DNA from: Chryseobacterium sp. JUb7
Lineage (GTDB): Bacteria > Bacteroidota > Bacteroidia > Flavobacteriales > Weeksellaceae
DNA length: 64,000 bases
Direction: 5' to 3'
Assembly: GCF_024806495.1 (NCBI RefSeq)
Contig: NZ_JANUFF010000002.1
Location: forward strand, 639,336 to 703,335
Positions 9,536 to 19,009 of the stretch are shown piece by piece. The position numbers were made by a program, and so were the translations under genes. How positions within the stretch are numbered: position 1 is the stretch's first letter; each line of letters begins with the position of its first letter. A model generated the notes under the pieces. That model had not been told where the DNA came from. It did not search any database and saw only the letters and a program-made list of their open reading frames with translations.

Positions 9536-10186
9536 TTAGTAAGCTGCTGTAAAACGTTCGCGGATGTGGTTATTCTGCTCCAGTTCGTCTACTAAAACCA
9601 CCGCAACATCTTCTACTGAAAGAATACTTCTACCGTTTTCATCAAAAACAGGGTTCTCAAGAGCGGTTCTGTATTTTCCGGTTCTTACTCCTGCAGTTCC
9701 CTGATGCATTTCTATAGCCGGGCTGAAGAATGTCCAGTCTAGCGTATTGTTCTCTTTAATTTTATTTAAATAGTCCCTTGCCGCTGTAGCTCCGGGTTTG
9801 ATCTCTGCCGGAAAATCAGGACCGTCTACCAATTGCTTTCCGTCAATATAAAGACTTCCTGCACCACCTACAGTGATGAATCTTTTTATTCCTGAATTTT
9901 CAACTGCTTTTTCGATATTAACAGATCCGTTTAAAAAGTCATCATACAAATTAGGATTTGTCCAACCTGCATTAAAGGCATTGATCACAGCATCATTCCC
10001 TTTCACAGCGTCAGCCAGTTGGTCCACATTATTTACATCAACACTTTTTGCCGTTACATTATCATTTTGCTGAACTTTTGAAGCATCTCTTACAATAGCT
10101 TCCACTTCATACCCTCTGTTTACTAATTCTTTTACGATTTGTGTTCCTACAAATCCAGTTGCACCTATTACTGCTACTTTTTTCAT
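9536..10186 (-). CDS. NAD(P)H-binding SDR-like (NmrA-type) protein
   Basis: 216 residues. N-terminal Rossmann motif VAVIGATGFVGTQIVKEL (about 4-21) and the later ITVGGAGSLY fit atypical SDR/NmrA-like NAD(P)-binding proteins, close to B. subtilis YwnB-type proteins. The YxxxK catalytic pair is absent, so it may be a redox sensor or reductase. The gene lies just downstream of an Rrf2 regulator, and a copy of that regulator's candidate operator is in front of it. Confidence 0.82.
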   Translation of the reverse strand: MKKVAVIGATGFVGTQIVKELVNRGYEVEAIVRDASKVQQNDNVTAKSVDVNNVDQLADAVKGNDAVINAFNAGWTNPNLYDDFLNGSVNIEKAVENSGIKRFITVGGAGSLYIDGKQLVDGPDFPAEIKPGATAARDYLNKIKENNTLDWTFFSPAIEMHQGTAGVRTGKYRTALENPVFDENGRSILSVEDVAVVLVDELEQNNHIRERFTAAY

Positions 10187-10213
10187 AATATTTTATTTTA
10201 AATTAAATTAAAT

Positions 10214-10232
10214 TGTAATAAATATTGTTACA
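10214..10232. promoter_or_regulatory. candidate Rrf2 operator
   Basis: TGTAA-N9-TTACA, the same spaced half-sites as at 10697-10715 in front of the Rrf2 gene. It sits just upstream of the NmrA-like gene. Confidence 0.6.
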
Positions 10233-10250
10233 TTTATAGTCAAAAAAAAT

Positions 10251-10661
10251 TTACTCGAATTGATCTGTAAATTCTTTCAAACTTTTGTTTCCTAAAAAAT
10301 TGAGGACCAATTTATCTGTTTCTGTAAATAAATTATTCAAATGATCGTTAATATCTCTTCCTACACTACAAACAGGGTTAGGATTTTGATTTTTCTTACC
10401 CAGAACGTCTGTATTTTTTACTGCTGAATAAATTTCTGAAATGGTAATTTCCTCTGCATTTCTTGAAAGCTGAGCCCCACCTTCTTTTCCCTGTCTGCTG
10501 ACAATTAACCCCGCCTCTCTGAGTACACTCAGTTCTTTACGCACAATCACCGGATTAATATTGATACTGCCCGCCATCCACTCAGAAGTAAGCCACTCCT
10601 GAGGACTTTTTGCCAGTAAGGTCATAATATGTACTGCCGTAGCAAATCTTGTATTGTTCAT
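10251..10661 (-). CDS. Rrf2 family transcriptional regulator
   Basis: 136 residues. An N-terminal winged helix (MNNTRFATAVHIMTLLA, then a recognition region NPVIVRKELSVLREAGLI and the wing SRQGKEGGAQLS) is typical of Rrf2. Only one cysteine lies in the sensing segment (NPVCSVGRDI), so an Fe-S cluster with the usual three Cys is unlikely; it is more like YwnA/redox-type members. It is first in a minus-strand unit with the NmrA-like and MBL genes, and probably represses itself and them through the TGTAA-N9-TTACA sites. Confidence 0.88.
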   Translation of the reverse strand: MNNTRFATAVHIMTLLAKSPQEWLTSEWMAGSININPVIVRKELSVLREAGLIVSRQGKEGGAQLSRNAEEITISEIYSAVKNTDVLGKKNQNPNPVCSVGRDINDHLNNLFTETDKLVLNFLGNKSLKEFTDQFE

Positions 10662-10718
10662 TGTAATTACATGGCAAAGATAGATAAAAATTCAACTGTA
10701 ACAAATTTTATTACAGTT
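10662..10718. promoter_or_regulatory. Rrf2 autoregulatory sites
   Basis: Two palindromes directly before the Rrf2 start: TGTAATTACA (10662-10671) and the longer AACTGTAA-N9-TTACAGTT (10694-10718). The core TGTAA-N9-TTACA matches the one before the next gene. Confidence 0.6.
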
Positions 10719-10727
10719 AAATTTTTC

Positions 10728-11678
10728 TTAAAGGATTAGTTTATCCAAATCGAGCAGTAAATAATTAATGTTCTGGTTAATTGTTCTTGTAGCAGACTGC
10801 ATCTGATTAAGCATTGCAGCGCGATTATGAAGATCATCAGCACGGTAAAAACCTCCGTCGCTGAAAATTACAGATTGATCTGCAGCGGCTTTATCATCTT
10901 CAAACTGATAATGAAGCCATCTTTCTCTCATACTGCTGATAATGGAATGTTTTTCTTTATTGGAAAATTTTTTCTCAGTATACATATACCAGATAAAAGG
11001 TGGAAAATTGGGCGATTCCAGTTTATCTTTCCAAATATCCCGTAAAAGATTTCTAGAGTGTATAAATTCTACTTTTCGCCCTTTCGGATTAAGCGTTGCA
11101 AGACCAAATCCTGCTCCCAAAGCACCCCCGCCAATATCAATCGCATTGCTCCAGCCGTTGTCCTTCACGATACCTCCGGCAATGGAAGCAGCTGCACCAG
11201 CTACAATAGAATATAGAATGAGTTTATTATTTCTGGAATCATTTAAGTTATCAACATAATTTCCGATCTGTGCTACTCTTTCTCCTTCACAGTCAAATTC
11301 TGCAGCTACAGCATCCAACTCGGTTAATGCAATCGTAATTTTGCTATTGATGACACTTTTAAGCTGTAAGACTTTAACCTGAGAATTTAGTGTTGAGTCT
11401 TTTTTAAGCTCAACAATTTTATGTACCTCATCAAGATTTCCCAAGGCATTCAAAATCAGAATACTCTGATCGGAAAACATCCCTTTAAGCTCCTGATTGG
11501 CAGCAACAATAGAATCTGAATTATAGGAAGGCAGTTTCTTACTGTAATTATATAAAAACGGAGCCTTACAGTAACTGTCTTTTAAAGTAAGAATATTCTG
11601 CTTAATGACCTGGTTTTTCTTTGAAACACAGGACGTAAGCAAGCTAAAAATAGCAATCAGATAAAATATTTTTTTCAT
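10728..11678 (-). CDS. hypothetical lipoprotein
   Basis: 316 residues with a lipoprotein signal (FSLLTSC, Cys17). The middle has a Gly/Ala-rich hydrophobic stretch (YSIVAGAAASIAGGIV, then GGGALGAGFGLA) that could be a glycine-zipper membrane hairpin. The rest is helical and charged. I do not recognise the family. It sits alone, upstream of the Rrf2 unit's regulatory sites and after FKBP. Confidence 0.7.
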   Translation of the reverse strand: MKKIFYLIAIFSLLTSCVSKKNQVIKQNILTLKDSYCKAPFLYNYSKKLPSYNSDSIVAANQELKGMFSDQSILILNALGNLDEVHKIVELKKDSTLNSQVKVLQLKSVINSKITIALTELDAVAAEFDCEGERVAQIGNYVDNLNDSRNNKLILYSIVAGAAASIAGGIVKDNGWSNAIDIGGGALGAGFGLATLNPKGRKVEFIHSRNLLRDIWKDKLESPNFPPFIWYMYTEKKFSNKEKHSIISSMRERWLHYQFEDDKAAADQSVIFSDGGFYRADDLHNRAAMLNQMQSATRTINQNINYLLLDLDKLIL

Positions 11679-11827
11679 TTATGTATGTTTTTAATTCTGG
11701 TATTAAACCATTTTATTCTGAATAACTTTGTGTACGGTATTCAAGTCTGTTATAAATACTAAGATACATAAATAAAAAAATTTACCCGAAAATCAGGTAA
11801 ATTTTTAAGTTATTTTTAAGGATAAAA

Positions 11828-12262
11828 TTATTTGATATCCAACAGCTCCACTTCAAAAACCAGTGTACTGTTTGGTCCGATTTCTTTACTGATCTGCTGA
11901 TCTCCGTAAGCAAGATGTGGAGGAATAATTAATCTCCATTTGCTTCCAACCGACATTAGCTGAAGAGCTTCTGTCCATCCTTTAATCACTTTATTCAAAG
12001 GAAAAGATGCCGGAGTGCCTCTTTTCACAGAACTGTCGAAAACTTTTCCGGAAATTGTTGTGCCGTGATAATGGCATTTTACGGTAGACTTCGGACCCGG
12101 TTTTGCCCCTTCTCCTTCCGTCATAATTTCATACTGCAATCCACTTGGTAATTCTACTACACTTTCTCTTTTTCCGTATTCCAGCATGTAATCCTGACCA
12201 TCTTTCAGGTTTTTCTCTGCCAATTCTTTTTTACGCTTAAATAACATATCTGCTACTCCCAT
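11828..12262 (-). CDS. FKBP-type peptidyl-prolyl isomerase
   Basis: 144 residues. The FKBP domain covers the C-terminal ~100: VKCHYHGTTISGKVFDSS, then VIKGWTEALQLMSVGSKWRL, IPPHLAYGD and LVFEVELLDI, with the conserved FKBP aromatic residues mostly kept. No signal peptide, so cytoplasmic; it assists proline isomerisation in folding. Divergent from the catalase-like gene; the intergenic region 12263-12489 holds TATAATTG, a near -7 box for the plus-strand gene. Confidence 0.9.
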   Translation of the reverse strand: MGVADMLFKRKKELAEKNLKDGQDYMLEYGKRESVVELPSGLQYEIMTEGEGAKPGPKSTVKCHYHGTTISGKVFDSSVKRGTPASFPLNKVIKGWTEALQLMSVGSKWRLIIPPHLAYGDQQISKEIGPNSTLVFEVELLDIK

Positions 12263-12489
12263 AATTGATAATTTTTACAAAGATAGGATTTTGAAGTTGG
12301 AAGACAGAGGCATGAGAAAGGAAGTTTTTTGATGATTAAAAAGAAACATCTATTTAAAAAACTCATCTTCAGCAGTTTAAACTGTTCATTTTCTACATTC
12401 ATTTTCCACCCTAAAAAAGTTCAAATAACATTAATACTCCGTTAACACCGTTCTCGAAACTTGGCGTTATAATTGAATTTAAAAACTAA

Positions 12490-13488
12490 ATGCCAGATCC
12501 AGTAAAATATAATAAGAAATTTGATAAGCTTAGCGATGAGGAAAAGGAACTACTCGAAATCACAAAAAAAAGCATTGCCGATTTTGTGGAGCAGTCTCCT
12601 TCTGTAAGTGATGTAAATTATGCCACCAGAAATGCTCATGCAAAAACTTATGCCGTAGCTAAAGGTGAATTTTTAATCAGTAAAAATATTCCGGAACAGT
12701 TTCAGAAATTCTTTGACAAGGAAAAATATGATTTAAAAATCCGCTTTTCAAATGCGCATCTTAAAATTGATCCTCAAAAAAAAGATATTCCTGCTTACGG
12801 GTTTTCTGTAAAAATAAAAGATGAAAATGGAGATGTAATTGCCAATTATCCGTTGGTGAATTTCCCTCTGTTCCCTATCAATTCTGTAAGTATCTTTCTG
12901 AAATTATTCACTTCAATCAATCGTTTTTTTGTAAAAAAATGGAGTTCATTTTCATTAATGATACAAATACTGAAAGTAATTCCTTCCACTTTTACAGGTT
13001 CATTTTTAAAGAATATTTTTAAACTCTGGGCGAAGAGAAACGACTTTTTACTGTCTTTTGATTATCATTCTGTGGGTGCTTACCGATTGGGGGAAAATAT
13101 GATTAAGATAAAATTAAGTCCAAAATCTGTAGATAAAAACTTTGGTAAAAAGCTGAAAGCAAAAGAGGCTCTTGAAAATTATCTGAAAACAACCGATTTT
13201 ACAGCGGAAGTATTGATTCAAGTCTGTTATAATCTGAGAAATCAACCCATTAACAAACTTAATGTAGAGTGGAAAAAATCACCATTTATAAAAATCGGTG
13301 AGGTAAAAATTAATAAAAATGAGCTTTTAGATGCCAGAGCATGTGAAAATGAGCTGCTGTCTTTTAACCCTTTTGAAAGTAAACCATTTTTCCAACCGGT
13401 CGGCAGAATACAGAGATTAAGAGATGAAACCTATAAAGTCTCTATGCAGACTAGAAATAAGATTAATAAGTTATTGAAATATAAATAG
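12490..13488 (+). CDS. catalase-superfamily heme protein
   Basis: 332 residues, shorter than true catalases (~480). The catalase-like core shows RNAHAKTYAVAKGEF with the distal-type His, then IRFSNAH, YGFSVKIKD and the late ELLSFNPFESKPFFQPVGR and QRLRDETYKVS, which parallels the conserved end of catalase-related proteins. Members of this short group may act on fatty-acid hydroperoxides or bind heme without full catalase activity. No signal peptide. Confidence 0.75.
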   Translation: MPDPVKYNKKFDKLSDEEKELLEITKKSIADFVEQSPSVSDVNYATRNAHAKTYAVAKGEFLISKNIPEQFQKFFDKEKYDLKIRFSNAHLKIDPQKKDIPAYGFSVKIKDENGDVIANYPLVNFPLFPINSVSIFLKLFTSINRFFVKKWSSFSLMIQILKVIPSTFTGSFLKNIFKLWAKRNDFLLSFDYHSVGAYRLGENMIKIKLSPKSVDKNFGKKLKAKEALENYLKTTDFTAEVLIQVCYNLRNQPINKLNVEWKKSPFIKIGEVKINKNELLDARACENELLSFNPFESKPFFQPVGRIQRLRDETYKVSMQTRNKINKLLKYK

Positions 13489-13537
13489 CAATATTCTTAT
13501 TCCGGGTTTGTATTTTTATTTTTTTAAAACCATAAAA

Positions 13538-13565
13538 AAGGCTTTACAGTGATCTGCAAAGCCTT
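13538..13565. terminator. bidirectional terminator
   Basis: AAGGCTTT (13538-13545) pairs with AAAGCCTT (13558-13565), A-rich before and T-rich after, between convergent catalase-like and TerC genes. Confidence 0.7.
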
Positions 13566-13586
13566 ATTATTTAATTATAATTGATA

Positions 13587-14633
13587 TTATTCTTCAATTT
13601 TTTCTTTCTCATCTTCCTCTTTTTTGTCAGGGAAAATAATTGATAAAAGAACTGAAATTACCAAGACTCCACCTACAATTCCTAATGAAACCGGTGAAGA
13701 AATATGAATCCATGGTGCAATTAACATTTTCACTCCGATGAATGAAAGAATAATTGCCAGTCCATAAGGAAGTTTGCTGAACATATGAATAAAATTCGCC
13801 AATAGGAAATACAAAGATCTTAACCCTAAAATTGCAAAAATATTCGATGTATAAAGGATGAACGGATCGTCTGAAATAGCAAAGATCGCAGGAATAGAAT
13901 CCACTGCAAAAAGTACATCTGTAAATTCAATAACTGCCACTACCACTAGGAGCGGCGTTGCCATTTTAATTCCGTTCTGAACCGTGAAGAATTTATCTCC
14001 AACATAGTTATCAGAAACCTTCCAGAATCTTTTGATCAGCTTCGCTCCCGCTGTATTGCTATAATCTTCATCATCATCATCGTCACCATCGCCCCACGAC
14101 TTAATCCCTGCATAAACGAGGAAAAGACCGAAAAGAACCATCACAATATTAATCTGAACTGCTTTTCCAAAAACATTCATTTCAGGTAAATATGTCAAAT
14201 TAATTAATCCAACTCCTGCAAAAATGAAAATAGCTCTGAAAATCAGTGCTCCGATAATTCCCCAGAAAAGAACTTTATGGTGAAGATATTTTGGAACTTT
14301 AAAGAAGCCGAAAACAAGGATGAATACAAATAAATTATCCACCGACAGTGCTTTCTCAACCCAATATGCTGCCTGATACTGTGTGAATTTTTCAACTGCT
14401 ATGGCATGGCTCATCGGAGAACCGTCTGTATTGAAAACCCAATACACCACCCCCGAGAAGATCATAGACAGCGAGATCCAGACAACTGACCAGATAGTAG
14501 CTTCTTTGGAAGAAACTTCATGACTTTTTTTATTGAAAACCCCTAAGTCAAGAAGGAGCATGATAACTACTGTTACCGCAAATCCCCAAACCAATCCTGG
14601 ATGAAGATCTAAAATACCTTGATGTTTGTCCAC
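13587..14633 (-). CDS. TerC family integral membrane protein
   Basis: 348 residues with about nine hydrophobic segments. It keeps the TerC core: AYWVEKALSVDNLFVFIL with the conserved Glu and Asp, and VVAVIEFTDVLFAVDSIPA. A very acidic cytoplasmic loop (GDGDDDDDEDY) lies mid-protein. TerC/Alx proteins are linked to tellurite resistance and manganese export. It lies downstream of the TerD/TelA genes on the same strand with a 172-bp gap in which I see no yybP-ykoY-type riboswitch. Confidence 0.9.
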   Translation of the reverse strand: MDKHQGILDLHPGLVWGFAVTVVIMLLLDLGVFNKKSHEVSSKEATIWSVVWISLSMIFSGVVYWVFNTDGSPMSHAIAVEKFTQYQAAYWVEKALSVDNLFVFILVFGFFKVPKYLHHKVLFWGIIGALIFRAIFIFAGVGLINLTYLPEMNVFGKAVQINIVMVLFGLFLVYAGIKSWGDGDDDDDEDYSNTAGAKLIKRFWKVSDNYVGDKFFTVQNGIKMATPLLVVVAVIEFTDVLFAVDSIPAIFAISDDPFILYTSNIFAILGLRSLYFLLANFIHMFSKLPYGLAIILSFIGVKMLIAPWIHISSPVSLGIVGGVLVISVLLSIIFPDKKEEDEKEKIEE

Positions 14634-14805
14634 GTTTAATATTATGTTATTATACTACAAAAGCAATAGCTGCACGATGTACAATTATTGCTAGTTTTTT
14701 ATTTTTAAAAATACAATTTTCAACAATAAATAAGTTTTAACGAAAAAAAATCACAACTTATTTATTCTGAACAGACTAAGATCCGTTGCTGTTGAAGATT
14801 AAATT

Positions 14806-15417
14806 TTACAAATATTTTTGCTTAACAGTTTCAATAGTTTCCTGTAATTTTTTATCAGCTGTCGGATCTCCGATAGCATTGAATTTCCATTCATTATTTC
14901 TCTTATAGAAAACTCCCATTACCATAGAAACATGCCCCTTGAAAGAAGCATCATTAGCGATGTCATATTTTGCAAAAACTTCTTTTACATTGGTTGGAGA
15001 GCCTTCAAAAATACGGATAGACGCAAAAGGAATTGTTCCGAAGTCCTGACCTCTGTAGCTGTTCAAAACCATTGCAACATACTCTACATTTGAATCCAGG
15101 TTGCTGAAGTCTACCGTAATAACCTCATTGTCAAGACCGTCATTTCCGTTTACATCACCTGTCAAATCATCTCCACTGTGTCTTACAGATCCATTTTTTG
15201 ATTTTAGGTTTCCGAAATAAATTACTTCAGTCGAATTTTTGTTTGAATCATACAAAATGCAGCTTCCATCCAAATCTACCGCTTCTCTTGTCACCCCTCC
15301 GAAGAAACCTTTTTTCTCGATTGCTCCCCAGTTTATCCCTACACATGCCTGCGTAAGAGTGGTTCCATTTTCCTTCGTAAGGTTTATTCTTTGACCTTTT
15401 TGTAAGTTAATAGCCAT
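14806..15417 (-). CDS. TerD family protein
   Basis: 203 residues. Starts MAINLQKGQRINLTKENG, the usual TerD opening, and keeps the calcium-binding acidic blocks LDGSCILYD and HSGDDLTGDVNGNDG. TerD proteins are cytosolic beta-sandwich, metal-binding stress proteins. It is the last gene of the minus-strand Ter unit and differs from the TerD at 17638 in the longer loop after LTGD. Confidence 0.9.
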   Translation of the reverse strand: MAINLQKGQRINLTKENGTTLTQACVGINWGAIEKKGFFGGVTREAVDLDGSCILYDSNKNSTEVIYFGNLKSKNGSVRHSGDDLTGDVNGNDGLDNEVITVDFSNLDSNVEYVAMVLNSYRGQDFGTIPFASIRIFEGSPTNVKEVFAKYDIANDASFKGHVSMVMGVFYKRNNEWKFNAIGDPTADKKLQETIETVKQKYL

Positions 15418-15488
15418 CTTTTTATGTTTAGTTTTGTTTATATTTTGTGATGAAAATCAATAAGCTAATAAGCCTATTTCCTTTTCGT

Positions 15489-16439
15489 TTAATTATTATT
15501 CAAATTTAAATTAAGCATTGCACGCAGAATATTTGTTTCTTCATTGATATCAAATATCTTGCTCATAATATCTACATTTTCAAGGTTTTTCAGGTAATCT
15601 GCTAACACACTGATGACCTGATCGGGCAATGTCCGTTTTCTCTCATTGATGGTATCTTCCAGCTGCTCATTTTTTCTTTTCAGCTGATGCACAATCGTTC
15701 CCTGATTTGATTCATTAGGCATTGTATCCAGTTTTTCCAATTTTTTCGGATCAATTAAATACATTTTTCTGCCTTCAATATCAAAAATAAACTGGTCATC
15801 CGACTGAAAAATTTTAAAAAGTTCATATTCATTTCCCGTAATCACGTAACCACAGACAAAACGGACTTTAAAGTTCTGGATATTAAGCCTTCCCAATAAT
15901 TTCCTTTCTATCTGATAATCCTGATACTGATATGCAGGAAACGAACCTGATTTTAATAATTCCTCATCTACATTCGATCTGTAAAACTCAGTTGCATATT
16001 TTTTATAAAAATACAGAACATTATCCCAGTTCACCCGAAATTTATCTTCCGTAAGATCTTTATAAAGACTTTTTAGCTGATTGGAAAACACCCCGCTGTA
16101 CATTTTCCTGTCCGTTTCAAAACCATCTACCCTTTTTTCCTCAAAACCGGAAATATATTTATTATTAACATCAATTTCATTAATAACAGCCAGCAGATCA
16201 TTTTCTTTCTGACGCTTGATTTTCGTCAGCAATTCGATCAGACTATCGGTATACTGAAGATGAAAAAGCTCAAGTTTACTGTAATCCAATCCTTTATTTT
16301 CCTGAAAAAGATTATGGATAATATCTGTCTTGATGTAAATCGATATTATATCAACATTTTCAAAAAAATTTGCAAGAAGTTTAAGCTTTGTTAATCTTCT
16401 TTTGCTTTGAGATAGTATGGTTACAGCTTCATCATCCAC
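15489..16439 (-). CDS. Ter-cluster hypothetical protein
   Basis: 316 residues, no signal peptide or membrane segment, largely helical with coiled-coil-like stretches near the C-terminus (QLKRKNEQLEDTINERKRT). I do not recognise a domain. It lies between TelA and the second TerD, 16 bp after TelA, so it probably works with the Ter proteins. Confidence 0.7.
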   Translation of the reverse strand: MDDEAVTILSQSKRRLTKLKLLANFFENVDIISIYIKTDIIHNLFQENKGLDYSKLELFHLQYTDSLIELLTKIKRQKENDLLAVINEIDVNNKYISGFEEKRVDGFETDRKMYSGVFSNQLKSLYKDLTEDKFRVNWDNVLYFYKKYATEFYRSNVDEELLKSGSFPAYQYQDYQIERKLLGRLNIQNFKVRFVCGYVITGNEYELFKIFQSDDQFIFDIEGRKMYLIDPKKLEKLDTMPNESNQGTIVHQLKRKNEQLEDTINERKRTLPDQVISVLADYLKNLENVDIMSKIFDINEETNILRAMLNLNLNNN

Positions 16440-16455
16440 CTTTATACTCTATTAT

Positions 16456-17631
16456 TTATCCTCTGACGTTTGCTTTTAATTCGTGCTCTAAAGTCATCAA
16501 ATCCTGATCCAGTTTTCTTCTGCCTTCAGCTCCTTGTTTCTGAATTTGCTTCACTTCGTTTAATGTACTGATCAATTTTGATGTAGTTTCTCTTAATGTA
16601 TCAATAGAAACAATAGTCTGCTCGTTGGCTCTGGCAACGTTGATTGAATTCTGTCCCAGACGCTCTGCATTTTTTCTCAAAATTTCTTCTGTTGTAGCCG
16701 AAACCTTCTGCTGGATTTCAATATTCTGCTGCTGTCTGTACATAGCCACCGCAAGAGACAACTGATTTTTCCAAAGAGGTAATGTAGTTGTCAAAATAGT
16801 CTGTGCCTTTTCAGCAATAGAAACGTTGTTATTCTGAACCAATCTGATCTGCGGAAGCGACTGCATCATGATCACACGAACCACTTTAAGGTCAGCCAGT
16901 CTTCTGTCTAATCTCGCAATAAAATCTCTTTTATCCGCAATCTGATAATCCTGATAATTTTGTGGGGTAGCCTCCATTCCGGCAAGTTCTACACCAGCCT
17001 TTTCCATTCTCATATGTCCGGCGATCACAAGACCTTCGATTTGCTTGATTGCATTAACGTTACTTTCAAAAATAGTCTGTAAAACAGCATTATCTTTCGT
17101 AGAAGTAATAATTCCTGCGTTTACTTTATAAGCAATCTGATCAATATTGTTAACGATCTTATCGTATTTTGTAAATAAATTCTCAATCTGCGTCACAATA
17201 CTTTTCATGAAAGGCAGTTTGCTTAAGAAGCTTTTGAATTTATTCTGATTTAATTCATCTACGTCTACATAGTTAAGTTCGATCAATAAATTATTAATAA
17301 GTTCTCCTACTTCTCCGGAATTTGATCTTCTTACATTTCCCAGGAAACTGTCACTCTGATTCGATAATGTCCTTTGAAGATCGGCACCGAAATTTACAAT
17401 AGATCCCGGATTAGATTCGTCAATAGAATCTGCAAGAACCTCGTATTTCTGGCGCTCCTCTGCCTGTAGCTGAGCCAAGTTTACATTTCCTTCTCTGTCT
17501 ACAAGAACAGCCGGAGCTGCATTCTGAGCAGGCTGATTCATCGTAGGTGAAGGAATTGGAGTTGGCTCGAATGTTTTAAGAGGTTCAATCGATCCAAGTG
17601 GATCTATAGGTTGATTTTCTTGATTATCCAT
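16456..17631 (-). CDS. telA: TelA-like toxic anion resistance protein
   Basis: 391 residues. After a Pro/Gln-rich N-terminus the protein is helical: DLQRTLSNQSDSFLGNVRRS, SFLSKLPFMKSIVTQIENLF, then VAMYRQQQNIEIQQKVSATT and ILRKNAERLGQNSINVA, matching the TelA/KlaA family. The family accompanies TerD and TerC in tellurite and general stress loci; the molecular activity is not settled. Seven bp separate it from the upstream TerD gene, supporting one transcript. Confidence 0.9.
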   Translation of the reverse strand: MDNQENQPIDPLGSIEPLKTFEPTPIPSPTMNQPAQNAAPAVLVDREGNVNLAQLQAEERQKYEVLADSIDESNPGSIVNFGADLQRTLSNQSDSFLGNVRRSNSGEVGELINNLLIELNYVDVDELNQNKFKSFLSKLPFMKSIVTQIENLFTKYDKIVNNIDQIAYKVNAGIITSTKDNAVLQTIFESNVNAIKQIEGLVIAGHMRMEKAGVELAGMEATPQNYQDYQIADKRDFIARLDRRLADLKVVRVIMMQSLPQIRLVQNNNVSIAEKAQTILTTTLPLWKNQLSLAVAMYRQQQNIEIQQKVSATTEEILRKNAERLGQNSINVARANEQTIVSIDTLRETTSKLISTLNEVKQIQKQGAEGRRKLDQDLMTLEHELKANVRG

Positions 17632-17637
17632 GGTAAA

Positions 17638-18192
17638 TTATTGATAAATTGATACAAATTTCTCAAGACCGTCTCTCTGCCCCGCTCCTACTGCTTCGAA
17701 TTTCCATTCTCCGTTTCTGTTATAAATTCTTCCGAATTCTACAGCCGTTTCGATCGAGAAATCCTCATCCAATTCATATTTTAAAATTTCCTCATTCGTA
17801 TCGGTATTGAAAATTCTGATGAAAGAATTTCTTACCTGTCCAAAGTTTTGTCTTCTTGCATCTGCATCGTGAATCGTTACGACTACTGTAATTTCTTTTA
17901 CAGCGTCATCAATTTTAGTCAAATCAATTCTGATTTGCTCATCATCTCCAGCTCCGTCCCCCGTCAGGTTATCACCTGAATGAATCACAGCTTTATCCGG
18001 AGATTCAAGATTGTTATAAAAAATAAAATGATTATCAGAAACTAACTTTTTATTCTCGCCCAATAAAAATAAAGACGCATCTAAGTCAAATCCTGTTCCT
18101 GTAGAAGTATTATTGGTATCCCAACCTAAACCTACAGTGAATTTAGGTGCATTTATATTTTCTCTTTGTCCTTTTTGTAAGTTAATAGCCAT
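17638..18192 (-). CDS. TerD family protein
   Basis: 184 residues. Canonical TerD: MAINLQKGQRENI start, GLGWDTN, DLDASLFLLGE, then HSGDNLTGDGAGDDEQIRI, the Ca-binding motif. Its first ATG lies inside the end of the phosphoribosyltransferase gene (11-bp overlap), a sign of coupled translation. Confidence 0.93.
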   Translation of the reverse strand: MAINLQKGQRENINAPKFTVGLGWDTNNTSTGTGFDLDASLFLLGENKKLVSDNHFIFYNNLESPDKAVIHSGDNLTGDGAGDDEQIRIDLTKIDDAVKEITVVVTIHDADARRQNFGQVRNSFIRIFNTDTNEEILKYELDEDFSIETAVEFGRIYNRNGEWKFEAVGAGQRDGLEKFVSIYQ

Positions 18193-19006
18193 AATATAAT
18201 TCTGTTTTCGTTAAAGTGTTAATGTTATTTTCGTACTCCTTAATTAAATGATAATTGTTGCTGATTGCCAGTTCCAACAAGTTATCCATTTGTTCCTTTG
18301 TTACTTTAGACGTAAGATACTCAAAATTACTTGAATCTAAGCCTAAAATATATTTCACAATCCTTGTATTAAACTGGAAACTAGGCTTCGTCATTACTTC
18401 TGTGATGTGTTCAACATTTTTCACAGCGTAATAATTAAAGTAATTCTCAATTTTAGGATCCAGATCAAAATTCATCAGTTCTGCGTAATACATGAATAAA
18501 AAATCTGCTTCTACATCGTATTCAGCGAGAATTTTATTCACCGTATATTCATGGCTTCCGGTAATTTTGATATCGTCTATAAAAATACAAAGTTTTCCTC
18601 TTAAATAATCTTTATCCAGATAATAAGTATCATTGGCAATCAGATTTTTACGATCTTCAAAACTTAGATTTCCATAATCTGTGGTATAAGTATGATTTCT
18701 ATTGATTTTTGATAAAATACTGGATTTTTTTCCTTTTTGAAATAAATAAAAATCCAAATATTTTTTAAAATAAAAACATAGAAAATTAGAAGCCGTCGGA
18801 ATTGCCATATATGGACTTGGCAGTACGACAATCTCCTTATCTGTATTTAAAATTTCTTCATGTTCAGAAATAAATCCTTCAAACAATTCTTTTGCGAATT
18901 TTTCAGCAAATGACTTATCTCCGTATTTGAAATAACTATATTCTGCAGGTGAAAAAGTAAATTCATCCGCTGAATGAATGTGGTGTAAGCTATACCTTTT
19001 ATTCAT
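18182..19006 (-). CDS. Ter-associated phosphoribosyltransferase
   Basis: 274 residues. The PRPP-binding motif LCIFIDDIKITGSHE lies at about residues 139-153. In Ter loci, a PRTase, a HAD phosphatase and other enzymes have been proposed (Anantharaman, Iyer and Aravind) to make a nucleoside-like metabolite used in stress signalling. Here it lies between the HAD gene (3 bp away) and TerD (overlapping), consistent with that module. Confidence 0.82.
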   Translation of the reverse strand: MNKRYSLHHIHSADEFTFSPAEYSYFKYGDKSFAEKFAKELFEGFISEHEEILNTDKEIVVLPSPYMAIPTASNFLCFYFKKYLDFYLFQKGKKSSILSKINRNHTYTTDYGNLSFEDRKNLIANDTYYLDKDYLRGKLCIFIDDIKITGSHEYTVNKILAEYDVEADFLFMYYAELMNFDLDPKIENYFNYYAVKNVEHITEVMTKPSFQFNTRIVKYILGLDSSNFEYLTSKVTKEQMDNLLELAISNNYHLIKEYENNINTLTKTELYYGY

Positions 19007-19009
19007 CTT

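Noticed and set aside
14634..14805. yybP-ykoY manganese riboswitch before terC
   Set aside because: No conserved loop sequences of that riboswitch are visible.
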